Positions 1 through 5,152 of a stretch of DNA of 7,954 nucleotides are shown here, in pieces. Source of the DNA: an uncultured Barnesiella sp. (GTDB lineage: Bacteria > Bacteroidota > Bacteroidia > Bacteroidales > Barnesiellaceae_A); NCBI GenBank assembly GCA_904502265.1, contig CAJGDT010000073.1, positions 1 to 7,954 on the forward strand, in the 5' to 3' direction. Under the pieces are notes generated by a model, which was not told the DNA's origin, did no database searches, and worked only from the letters and a program-made list of their open reading frames with translations. Numbering within the stretch: position 1 is the stretch's first letter; every line of letters starts with the position of its first letter. The position numbers were made by a program, and so were the translations under genes.

Positions 1-291
1 AAGCTGTTCTGGAAAGTCGAGTCGGCACTCTTTATCGATGCCGGTAACATATGGACCATAGACGACTACGAAACCCAGCCCGGAGGTGTATTTCGCTTTG
101 ATACCTTCTATAAGCAGATAGCCCTGGCATATGGACTCGGCATACGCCTCAACTTCGATTTTGTAGTTATCCGCGCCGACTTCGGTATGAAAGCCTACAA
201 CCCGGCCGATGGGGCAGTAAAGTGGGCCATAGCCCAGCCCAATTTTGCCCGCGACTTTGCTTGGCACATCACCATCGGATACCCATTCTGA
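1..291 (+). CDS. BamA/TamA-family outer membrane beta-barrel protein, C-terminal fragment
   Basis: The reading frame is open from the window edge and ends at TGA 289-291, giving the last 96 residues of a protein that begins outside the window. The fragment alternates hydrophobic and polar residues as in transmembrane beta strands: LFIDAGNIW near the start, then LAYGLGIRLNFDFVVIRADFG, then the terminal strand HITIGYPF ending in Phe. A final aromatic residue is the classical barrel-assembly signal. The FIDAGNIW and GLG-R-x-D-F-x-x-x-R-x-D-F-G patterns are typical of the last strands of the bacterial surface antigen (D15/Omp85) barrel. Family knowledge suggests a role in inserting or exporting outer-membrane proteins. 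Whether it is BamA itself or a TamA-like paralogue cannot be decided without the POTRA region. The tRNA promoter starts about 75 nt after the stop, and I see no strong terminator between them. Confidence 0.82.
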   Translation, partial: KLFWKVESALFIDAGNIWTIDDYETQPGGVFRFDTFYKQIALAYGLGIRLNFDFVVIRADFGMKAYNPADGAVKWAIAQPNFARDFAWHITIGYPF

Positions 292-364
292 TGCATATGG
301 CGTAGCCATTCAGAGTCACCTATGCCTATATTCATCGGTTATAAGGCGAAAAGTAGGCCAAAAA

Positions 365-396
365 TTTTGCTATCACGAAAAAGCACACTATCTTTG
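365..396 (+). promoter_or_regulatory. Bacteroidota-type promoter for the tRNA-Gly/tRNA-Leu unit
   Basis: A TTTTG (365-369) is followed after 19 nt by TATCTTTG (389-396). This matches the Bacteroidota primary sigma consensus TTTG-N19-TAnnTTTG exactly in both boxes and in spacing. Transcription would start a few bases after 396, leaving a short precursor leader of roughly 15-20 nt before tRNA-Gly at 420. Confidence 0.8.
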
Positions 397-419
397 TCAC
401 CGCAAAATAAAATCGCACT

Positions 420-492
420 GCGAAAGTAGCTCAGTTGGTAGAGCATAACCTTGCCAAGGTTAGGGTCGCGGGTTCGAGTCCCGTCTTTCGCT
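420..492 (+). tRNA. tRNA-Gly (anticodon GCC)
   Basis: A complete cloverleaf can be drawn. The acceptor arms GCGAAAG (420-426) and CTTTCGC (485-491) pair perfectly. The D arm is GCTC/GAGC (429-432 with 441-444). The anticodon stem is TAACC/GGTTA (446-450 with 458-462) around loop TTGCCAA, with anticodon GCC at 453-455. The T arm is GCGGG/CCCGT (468-472 with 480-484) around TTCGAGT. The discriminator base is T492 and CCA is not encoded, so it must be added after transcription. It is co-transcribed with the following tRNA-Leu, which begins 8 nt later. Confidence 0.97.
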
Positions 493-500
493 CACGGTCT

Positions 501-584
501 GCCCGGATGGTGGAATGGTAGACACGAAGGACTTAAAATCCTTTGACCATTGCGGTTGTGCGGGTTCAAGTCCCGCTCCGGGTA
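501..584 (+). tRNA. tRNA-Leu (anticodon UAA)
   Basis: A class II tRNA of 84 nt. Acceptor arms GCCCGGA (501-507) and TCCGGGT (577-583) pair with one G-T wobble at the end. The anticodon stem AAGGA/TCCTT (527-531 with 539-543) holds loop CTTAAAA with anticodon TAA at 534-536, which reads UUA and probably UUG codons. A long variable arm runs from about 544 to 559, as expected for leucine tRNAs. The T arm is GCGGG/CCCGC (560-564 with 572-576) around TTCAAGT. The discriminator is A584, the leucine identity base, and CCA is not encoded. Confidence 0.97.
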
Positions 585-588
585 CTCA

Positions 589-630
589 AAGCAGGAAATT
601 TCGTAAAGAGGTTTCCTGCTTTTTTCTTTT
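589..630 (+). terminator. Rho-independent terminator of the tRNA unit
   Basis: A perfect 10-bp stem, AAGCAGGAAA (589-598) with TTTCCTGCTT (612-621), has a 13-nt loop and runs directly into a T-rich tract (to 630). It begins 4 nt after tRNA-Leu, so it most likely ends the two-tRNA transcript and isolates it from tspO. Confidence 0.9.
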
Positions 631-710
631 TATCCCCTTGGGTGCGATTATGGGTGATGTTTTCAACTATTGCAGCGTGTGGGGTGTTAGATAATAAAAA
701 ACCTTGACTT

Positions 711-1175
711 ATGCGTACTGTAATTGCTGTGCCTGTGTGGGTGCTTATCTGTTTTGCGGTGGGGCTCTTGGCTTCTTATTTCCAGAATGATGCGTTGACA
801 ATGTGGTATCCGCTGCTGCGGCGTTCGTCTATCACTCCGCCTAATATTGTTTTCCCGATTGTGTGGAGCATCCTTTACCTGCTGATGGGTATTTCGGCCG
901 GTATTGTTCAGGGCTCGGGGTGCGAGACTCGCCGACTGGTTTTGACGGTGTTTATCGTGCAACTGGTACTCAACTTCTTGTGGTGCATTACGTTTTTCAC
1001 CATGCGCAATCCGTTGCTGGGATTGTTGGATATTCTGCTTCTCGATGCTATGGTGCTGTTGTATATCGTGCTCAGTTATCGGGTTAACCGCGTGGCGTCG
1101 TTCCTTTTCATCCCTTATATTGTGTGGCTGATGATAGCGACTTACCTCAACGCCTACATATATGTGCATAACTGA
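711..1175 (+). CDS. tspO: TspO/MBR family tryptophan-rich sensory membrane protein
   Basis: The 154-residue length is normal for bacterial TspO. About five hydrophobic helices are visible (roughly residues 5-25, 46-66, 76-98, 103-123, 129-150), matching the five-helix translocator-protein fold. Family hallmarks are W32 and the S-x-T-P-P loop (P43, P44) before helix 2; VW52-x-x-LY-x-x-MG in helix 2; Q84-L-x-LN88-x-x-W91-x-x-x-FF in helix 3; and P135-Y-x-x-W139-x-x-x-A-x-x-LN147 in helix 5. Characterised relatives bind porphyrins and related tetrapyrroles and have been linked to stress and redox responses; the ligand here is unknown. The ATG at 711 starts just before the first helix, behind an A-rich stretch (694-702) with no Shine-Dalgarno sequence. 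I see no clear TAnnTTTG box upstream. The gene stands alone, after the tRNA terminator and convergent with greA. Confidence 0.93.
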   Translation: MRTVIAVPVWVLICFAVGLLASYFQNDALTMWYPLLRRSSITPPNIVFPIVWSILYLLMGISAGIVQGSGCETRRLVLTVFIVQLVLNFLWCITFFTMRNPLLGLLDILLLDAMVLLYIVLSYRVNRVASFLFIPYIVWLMIATYLNAYIYVHN

Positions 1176-1204
1176 CCGCTAACGCATTGCATGCGGATAT
1201 AAGA

Positions 1205-1258
1205 GAGCGGCTGTGTCATCGTTATCGTGACACAGCCGCTCGTGTTGTATAGTTTTTT
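1205..1258. terminator. Hairpin terminator between convergent tspO and greA
   Basis: A perfect 14-bp stem pairs 1205-1218 (GAGCGGCTGTGTCA) with 1228-1241 (TGACACAGCCGCTC) around a 9-nt loop. A T6 run lies at 1253-1258 on the plus strand, separated from the stem by 11 nt, so it is not a textbook U-tract. Position and symmetry suggest it ends transcripts from both sides. Its core ACACAGCC/GGCTGTGT is shared with the hairpin at 3736-3770. Confidence 0.7.
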
Positions 1259-1277
1259 CAAAGTGTATATTGTGCTA

Positions 1278-1748
1278 TCAGATAGCAATCTCGATTACCT
1301 CAAATTTCATCTTACCGGCGGGAGCTTGTACTTCTACTACATCGCCTACGTGATGACCCAAGAGAGCCTTAGCAATGGGTGTGGCAATTGAAATTTTTCC
1401 GGCACGGAGGTCGGCCTCGGTTTCCGATACGATAGTGTACTCCATTGTAGCGCCGTTGGCAACATTCTTGATTTTTACACGGTTAAGGAGTTGTATCTCC
1501 TCGGTGTTGAGACGGCTGTCGTCGATAATGCGAGCATTGGCAATAGTATCCTTGAGTTGTGCTATGCGCATTTCGAGCAGACCTTGAGCCTCCTTGGCTG
1601 CATCATACTCGGCATTCTCCGAGAGGTCTCCTTTGTCACGAGCCTCGGCAATAGCTGCTACTACGCGGGGACGTTCAACACTCTCCATGTGTGTGAGTTC
1701 TTCTTTGAGTTTTTTCAAACCCTCTTCAGTCATATAGTTGTATGCCAT
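1278..1748 (-). CDS. greA: Transcription elongation factor GreA
   Basis: GreA binds the secondary channel of RNA polymerase and stimulates cleavage of backtracked RNA. At 156 residues it has the usual length. Residues 1-75 form the N-terminal antiparallel coiled coil, with the conserved tip ARDKGDLSENAEYDAAKE; D41 and E44 sit at the same positions as the catalytic acidic pair in E. coli GreA. Residues from about 83 to 156 form the FKBP-like domain, including the GKISIATPIAKALLGHHVGD stretch typical of the family. ATG 1748 is the likely start; Met6 is a possible alternative, and neither has a Shine-Dalgarno sequence, as is usual in this phylum. Expression probably comes from the promoter at 1877-1907, about 120 nt upstream, with a terminator-like hairpin in between. 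It converges on tspO. Confidence 0.97.
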   Translation of the reverse strand: MAYNYMTEEGLKKLKEELTHMESVERPRVVAAIAEARDKGDLSENAEYDAAKEAQGLLEMRIAQLKDTIANARIIDDSRLNTEEIQLLNRVKIKNVANGATMEYTIVSETEADLRAGKISIATPIAKALLGHHVGDVVEVQAPAGKMKFEVIEIAI

Positions 1749-1825
1749 AATTCGGTATATATAGTATTTAGGTTAATAATTCGGTTGGTAAAAAAGTGTG
1801 CATATTACCTTGCACAAGGCACAAT

Positions 1826-1858
1826 AAAAAAGAAACCCTGCCGATGTGAGCGGGTCTC
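1826..1858 (-). terminator. Terminator-like hairpin in the greA leader (putative attenuator) or terminator of the upstream thioredoxin-like gene
   Basis: Read on the minus strand, GAGACCC (1858-1852) pairs with GGGTTTC (1838-1832), one G-T pair among seven, around a 13-nt loop. It is followed at once by six T residues (1831-1826). This is a good intrinsic terminator shape. It lies about 90 nt after the stop of the thioredoxin-like gene, but also downstream of the greA promoter box at 1877-1884, so transcripts from that promoter must read through it to reach greA. A small palindrome, CCTTGCACAAGG (1808-1819), follows and could add to leader structure. The attenuator role is inference. Confidence 0.65.
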
Positions 1859-1876
1859 CTTTTTGTATTACGAGGG

Positions 1877-1907
1877 CAAAGGTATAGGTTTATTTTGTGT
1901 TTTGCAA
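1877..1907 (-). promoter_or_regulatory. Bacteroidota-type promoter for greA
   Basis: On the minus strand TTG (1907-1905) is followed after 20 nt by TACCTTTG (1884-1877), a full TAnnTTTG match with near-consensus spacing. Transcription would begin near 1870, giving a greA leader of about 120 nt. No equally good box lies closer to the greA start. Confidence 0.7.
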
Positions 1908-1946
1908 GTAAAACGCAAGATTTTAACTTTTTCGTCGTTAGCCTCT

Positions 1947-3071
1947 TTAGCCCAGTATTTGCGACAATTTTTTCTTCATATCCTCCACGCTTTCGGGTCG
2001 TATGATTTGTGTGCCGTTGTTGGCTATTATAAAGCATGAAGGCAATGATTGTATGTCGTAAAGTGTGATAAGTGTCGATTGTACGTTGTCGGTTTCGTGC
2101 ACGCACACCCAAGGTAGGTTGTCGGCAACAGTTTGCCAACGACTCAAGTCGGTGTCGAACGAAACTTGGTATATCTCCAATCCACGCTTGCTGTACTGCT
2201 CGTATATGTTGTTGAGTTCAATGTTGTAGGCCGGAGAGTAATCGAGTGTATATGCTGTGAAATCGAGCAATACTACGCGGTTTTGTGCTACGATATCCGA
2301 CAGTTTATGAGCATTGCCGGCAAGGTCGTGTAGTGTAATATCTATATAGCTGACTTCTGTTGCCTCTATCTCAACAGCTTGCTTTTGTTCTTCACGGCGA
2401 GCGGCCATACCTTGCAAGGCTACACTACGCAATATCTCGGTGCGTGGAGCATTGGGTGCATATATTTCGTGAGCAGTTGCAGCTGCAGCAATAATGCGAT
2501 TGTCGGCATAGTCGTAGGTGTCGAATATGGGCAATCCATTTACACGTTGCATGAGGATGTAATATGCTATAGCCGATGATGGAGCTTGCAACACCAAGTC
2601 GGTCATGCGAGTCTTGTAGGCAGCAATGCTATCGAGAGCCGATGTGCGCATCTCTTCATTATTCATGGCTTTGTTTACAAGAGCCTTAAGTCGAGCTCCA
2701 TTGATGGCGACCTCGCGCATTACAATGCAATCTTCGCTACCGGCTATTGTATAGTTGGTGGCAAAGGCTTGCGATTGACTGTTACAAGTAATGTGGGCAA
2801 TAGTGTCCACGACAAGATTGATGCTCTGGTTGCCCAAGCGTAAGCGGTAGAACTGAGCGTGCTCGGCTACATCGTGAGTAAACTTATAGTTGCCCTTATC
2901 GTTGAGTATTACCGAGTCTACCAATATAGGATTGTTTCCGGTAATGTTCTCGAGATAGAGTGTTGTACTATCGGCATTGGCAATAGTGCCATCAACTGTA
3001 AATTTGGGGGTATTGTTGCATGCTGTTAGCAATGTCATGGCAGCAATAGCCATATAGAGTATCTTTTTCAT
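1947..3071 (-). CDS. Lipoprotein with DUF4369-like N-terminus and thioredoxin-like domain lacking CxxC
   Basis: I chose ATG 3071 (374 residues) over an in-frame ATG at 3134 because it starts a proper lipoprotein signal: MKK, a hydrophobic stretch and lipobox L-T-A-C with Cys18; the upstream ATG would add 21 residues and lies beyond the promoter. Residues about 23-115 look like DUF4369 (FTVDGTIANADSTTLYLEN, then a D-K-G-N-Y-K-F strand), and about 120-235 are helical. Residues about 243-374 resemble the TlpA/AhpC-TSA thioredoxin fold, with VVLLDFTA, a helix, GLEIYQVSFD, the cis-proline loop SLP344S and C-terminal helix DMKKKLSQILG. Where TlpA-type proteins have WCGPC, this has AYTLDYSPAYN with no cysteine, so disulfide exchange is unlikely by the usual mechanism. 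The residues after Cys18 (NNTPK) do not form an acidic surface-export signal, which suggests a periplasm-facing anchor. No function is assigned. Confidence 0.85.
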   Translation of the reverse strand: MKKILYMAIAAMTLLTACNNTPKFTVDGTIANADSTTLYLENITGNNPILVDSVILNDKGNYKFTHDVAEHAQFYRLRLGNQSINLVVDTIAHITCNSQSQAFATNYTIAGSEDCIVMREVAINGARLKALVNKAMNNEEMRTSALDSIAAYKTRMTDLVLQAPSSAIAYYILMQRVNGLPIFDTYDYADNRIIAAAATAHEIYAPNAPRTEILRSVALQGMAARREEQKQAVEIEATEVSYIDITLHDLAGNAHKLSDIVAQNRVVLLDFTAYTLDYSPAYNIELNNIYEQYSKRGLEIYQVSFDTDLSRWQTVADNLPWVCVHETDNVQSTLITLYDIQSLPSCFIIANNGTQIIRPESVEDMKKKLSQILG

Positions 3072-3100
3072 ATCTGTTTTTGTGTCAAAATTTTGCAGTG

Positions 3101-3131
3101 CAAACCTACGCAAAAAAAATGAGATACCCAA
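3101..3131 (-). promoter_or_regulatory. Bacteroidota-type promoter for the thioredoxin-like lipoprotein gene
   Basis: On the minus strand TTG (3131-3129) is followed after 20 nt by TAGGTTTG (3108-3101), a full TAnnTTTG match with the same spacing as the greA promoter. The predicted start of transcription, near 3095, lies downstream of the in-frame ATG at 3134, which supports translation from 3071 with a leader of roughly 25 nt. Confidence 0.75.
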
Positions 3132-3227
3132 CACTGCACATCAATTGCATGTGTTTTTCTTTTTCACCCTAATTATTTTTATCTATGCCTTTTGTGGTTA
3201 AATAGTTTTTTTACACTTTTCATGAAC

Positions 3228-3255
3228 TTTTTACAACCAGGCAATGTTGTAAAAA
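3228..3255. repeat. Perfect inverted repeat before the PepSY-like gene (operator or leader hairpin)
   Basis: TTTTTACAAC (3228-3237) and GTTGTAAAAA (3246-3255) are perfect 10-bp inverted arms around an 8-nt spacer, ending 10 nt before the start codon at 3266. A further TTTTTACA at 3208-3215 is a direct repeat of the left arm exactly 20 bp upstream, about two helical turns. There is no T-run after the right arm, so it is not an intrinsic terminator. It could be a protein-binding site or a leader stem controlling access to the start codon. The role is inferred from position only. Confidence 0.6.
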
Positions 3256-3265
3256 TAAAAAAGCT

Positions 3266-3721
3266 ATGAAAAGACAAGTATGGATAATAGCCACAATATT
3301 CATTGTGTGTGCAAGTTATATGGCGTGCAACAAGCACGAAGTAATCTACTTTACCGACCTGCCGGCTGCTGCACAGGCTTTCCTGCAAAGGTATTTCCCC
3401 GACAATCTTGTAGCATCGGCCGAGCGCCATGATGATGAACCTTTCTTTGAGGTTACGCTCGACAATGGCTATGAAATAAACTTCTACAGCGATGGAAGCT
3501 GGCAGGAGATTGATAGCAAAGCGGCTATCCTGCCGGCCGACTTGATTCAAGGTGTACTACCGGAGAAGATACGCAGTTATCTCGAAGAGAACTATCCGCT
3601 GGCCGAGGTGAGTGCCATAGAGCGCTCATCGGTAGGATATGCCATCAAGTTGGCCACCACCCCTACCACCGAGTTATATTTCGATTTAAACGGAGATATT
3701 GCTATCTATTGGGATGAATAA
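3266..3721 (+). CDS. Small lipoprotein with two PepSY-like (DUF2874-type) repeats
   Basis: The 151-residue product begins with an MKR-hydrophobic signal and a probable lipobox Y-M-A-C, making Cys21 the anchor; the -3 Tyr is not ideal, so lipidation is likely rather than certain. Two similar units follow. The first, about 31-84, has LP-x-x-A-x-x-FL-x-x-YFP, then an FFEVTLDNGYEINFYSDGSW strand pair. The second, about 89-150, has LPEKIRSYLEENYP, then GYAIKLATT and ELYFDLNGDI. This helix plus beta-hairpin layout is that of the PepSY-like domain of Bacteroidota periplasmic proteins, which are usually of unknown function. The gene is monocistronic: divergent from the thioredoxin-like gene, with a hairpin terminator after the stop. 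The ATG at 3266 follows an A-rich stretch (3251-3262), a common initiation context in this phylum. No exact TAnnTTTG box is visible upstream, so expression may be conditional. Confidence 0.8.
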   Translation: MKRQVWIIATIFIVCASYMACNKHEVIYFTDLPAAAQAFLQRYFPDNLVASAERHDDEPFFEVTLDNGYEINFYSDGSWQEIDSKAAILPADLIQGVLPEKIRSYLEENYPLAEVSAIERSSVGYAIKLATTPTTELYFDLNGDIAIYWDE

Positions 3722-3735
3722 TTACGCCATTTAGC

Positions 3736-3770
3736 AACACAGCCCTCGAAGTTCCTTCGAGGGCTGTGTT
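3736..3770. terminator. Hairpin terminator between the convergent PepSY-like gene and folA
   Basis: A perfect 15-bp stem pairs AACACAGCCCTCGAA (3736-3750) with TTCGAGGGCTGTGTT (3756-3770) around a 5-nt loop. It sits 14 nt after the PepSY-like stop and 17 nt after the folA stop, so it probably serves both strands. The T-tracts are weak on either side. Confidence 0.8.
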
Positions 3771-3787
3771 TATATGAAGTGATTGCA

Positions 3788-4273
3788 TTACTTGCGTTGA
3801 TAGGTCACAAACGAATAATTGTAAGGATGACGCTCATCGGCTTGATGATCTTCTCGCTCTATCACGGTCCACTCATCATAGTTTACCTCGGGGAAGAAGG
3901 TGTCGGCATCGGCAAACTCATGATGTATGTGTGTGATATAAAGGCGGTCGGCACGGTCGATTGTCTGCTTGTAGAGCATACCTCCACCTATTACAAACAG
4001 TTCTTTATCGTCACTATTGGCCAGAACCTCTTCAATGGAGTTTACTACTACCGTATTATCCCATGATGCTTCGGCTTGACGAGTTACCACAACATTGGTA
4101 CGGCCGGGCAATGCACCCTTGGGCAGCGACTCGAAGGTACGACGACCCATAACGATGGTGTGACCTAAGGTAATTGCTTTGAATCGTTTCAAATCGTTGG
4201 GCAGATAACAGAGCAAATCTTGTTGTTTGCCTATGGCACCGTTGGATGCAACGGCTACTATGAGCGAAATCAT
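3788..4273 (-). CDS. folA: Dihydrofolate reductase
   Basis: The enzyme reduces dihydrofolate to tetrahydrofolate with NADPH in the cytoplasm and is the trimethoprim target. At 161 residues it has normal length, and its numbering matches E. coli DHFR through the active site. Visible landmarks are M1-ISLIVAVASNGAIG15, L24-P-N-D27-L-K-R-F31 with the catalytic acid D27, GHTIVMGRRTFESLP (about 37-51), LPGR58 at the substrate glutamate-binding arginine, the VIGGG98 NADPH loop, and Y112-ITHI with T114. The usual P-W-x-L-P reads L21-C22-Y23-L24-P25, so the common Trp22 is a cysteine (codon at 4210-4208). The start ATG lies 15 nt after thyA ends, so the two are almost certainly one transcript, and FolA recycles the dihydrofolate made by ThyA. 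The hairpin at 3736-3770 ends the operon. Confidence 0.97.
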   Translation of the reverse strand: MISLIVAVASNGAIGKQQDLLCYLPNDLKRFKAITLGHTIVMGRRTFESLPKGALPGRTNVVVTRQAEASWDNTVVVNSIEEVLANSDDKELFVIGGGMLYKQTIDRADRLYITHIHHEFADADTFFPEVNYDEWTVIEREDHQADERHPYNYSFVTYQRK

Positions 4274-4288
4274 ATCTTTATACTTGGT

Positions 4289-5083
4289 TTATACTGCAAC
4301 GACACCGGCAATGTGGGGATGCGGGTCGTAATCGGTGAGTTGGAAATCGGTGTATTTAAAATCGAAGATAGACTTTACCTCGGGGTTGATAACCATGCGA
4401 GGCAAAGCACGAGGCTCGCGAGAGAGTTGCAACTTGACTTGTTCAAGATGGTTGGTGTAGATGTGTGCATCGCCCAATGTGTGCACAAAATCACCGGCTT
4501 TGAGTCCTGTTACTTGCGCCATCATTTGCAGCAATAGAGCATACGATGCGATATTGAACGGCACACCCAAGAAGATATCGGCACTACGTTGATATAGTTG
4601 TAAACTCAAGCGACCATCGGCCACGTAAAATTGGAAGAAGGCGTGACATGGAGGTAACTTCATGGTTGGAAGGTCGGCAACATTCCAAGCATTGACTATG
4701 ATGCGACGCGAGTCGGGGTTGTTCTTAATCGTATCAACAACCTCTTGTATCTGGTCTATGTGTCCGCCGTTATAGTCGGGCCATGAGCGCCATTGATAGC
4801 CGTAGATGTGCCCCAAGTCGCCATTTTCATCGGCCCACTCGTTCCATATACGCACTCCATTATCTTGCAGATACTTTACATTGGTATCACCAGCCAAGAA
4901 CCACAGCAACTCGTGAATAATAGACTTTAAGTGCAACTTCTTGGTTGTGAGTAGGGGAAATCCCTCTTCGAGATTAAATCGCATTTGATAGCCAAATGTG
5001 CTGATAGTACCCGTTCCGGTACGATCCTCCTTGCGCGTACCATTGTCAAGAACGTGTTGCAATAAGTCGAGATACTGTTTCAT
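4289..5083 (-). CDS. thyA: Thymidylate synthase
   Basis: ThyA methylates dUMP to dTMP using methylene-tetrahydrofolate and releases dihydrofolate. Starting at ATG 5083 the product is 264 residues, exactly the E. coli length, beginning MKQYLDLLQHVLDNG; an in-frame ATG at 5128 would add 15 unrelated residues and lies upstream of the probable promoter. All main catalytic positions are present with E. coli numbering: R21 in the RTGTGT loop, the R126-R127 phosphate-binding pair, the nucleophile C146 in LPPC146HAFFQFYV, the QLYQRSAD169IFLG loop, N177 in PFN177IASYALL, and H207 and Y209 in the GDAHIYTNH stretch. It is upstream of folA in a tight pair. The DUF695-like gene ends 69 nt upstream, and a TAnnTTTG box in that gap suggests thyA-folA can be transcribed separately. 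Confidence 0.98.
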   Translation of the reverse strand: MKQYLDLLQHVLDNGTRKEDRTGTGTISTFGYQMRFNLEEGFPLLTTKKLHLKSIIHELLWFLAGDTNVKYLQDNGVRIWNEWADENGDLGHIYGYQWRSWPDYNGGHIDQIQEVVDTIKNNPDSRRIIVNAWNVADLPTMKLPPCHAFFQFYVADGRLSLQLYQRSADIFLGVPFNIASYALLLQMMAQVTGLKAGDFVHTLGDAHIYTNHLEQVKLQLSREPRALPRMVINPEVKSIFDFKYTDFQLTDYDPHPHIAGVVAV

Positions 5084-5103
5084 GAGGTGTGTATTTTGAT
5101 GCA

Positions 5104-5111
5104 CAAATGTA
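5104..5111 (-). promoter_or_regulatory. Possible -7 promoter element for thyA-folA
   Basis: On the minus strand the 69-nt gap before thyA contains TACATTTG (5111-5104), a full match to the Bacteroidota TAnnTTTG box. No convincing TTG lies 19-20 nt further upstream, so the promoter would be weak or depend on another feature. Transcription would begin near 5097, leaving a very short leader before ATG 5083. Confidence 0.45.
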
Positions 5112-5152
5112 GTGAATAAATTCGACACACTACTATTGCTGTAAGATGTTTT

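Noticed and set aside
245..448. Small plus-strand open frame overlapping the barrel gene end and tRNA-Gly
   Set aside because: It runs through the end of a recognised gene, across the tRNA promoter and into the tRNA, with no recognisable start context or protein features.
420..630. tRNA genes as a possible integration (attachment) site
   Set aside because: No integrase gene and no repeated copy of a tRNA 3' end was seen in the window.
687..1169. Long minus-strand open frame opposite tspO
   Set aside because: Its product is rich in His, Gln and Arg with no domain or signal, typical of an antisense shadow; the plus-strand TspO has full family motifs.
3072..3134. Upstream in-frame ATG (3134) for the thioredoxin-like lipoprotein gene
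   Set aside because: It would place 21 extra residues before the lipoprotein signal peptide and lies upstream of the predicted transcription start.
5084..5128. Upstream in-frame ATG (5128) for thyA
   Set aside because: The extra 15 residues have no match to the ThyA N-terminus, and starting at 5083 gives the canonical 264 residues and canonical numbering of all active-site residues.
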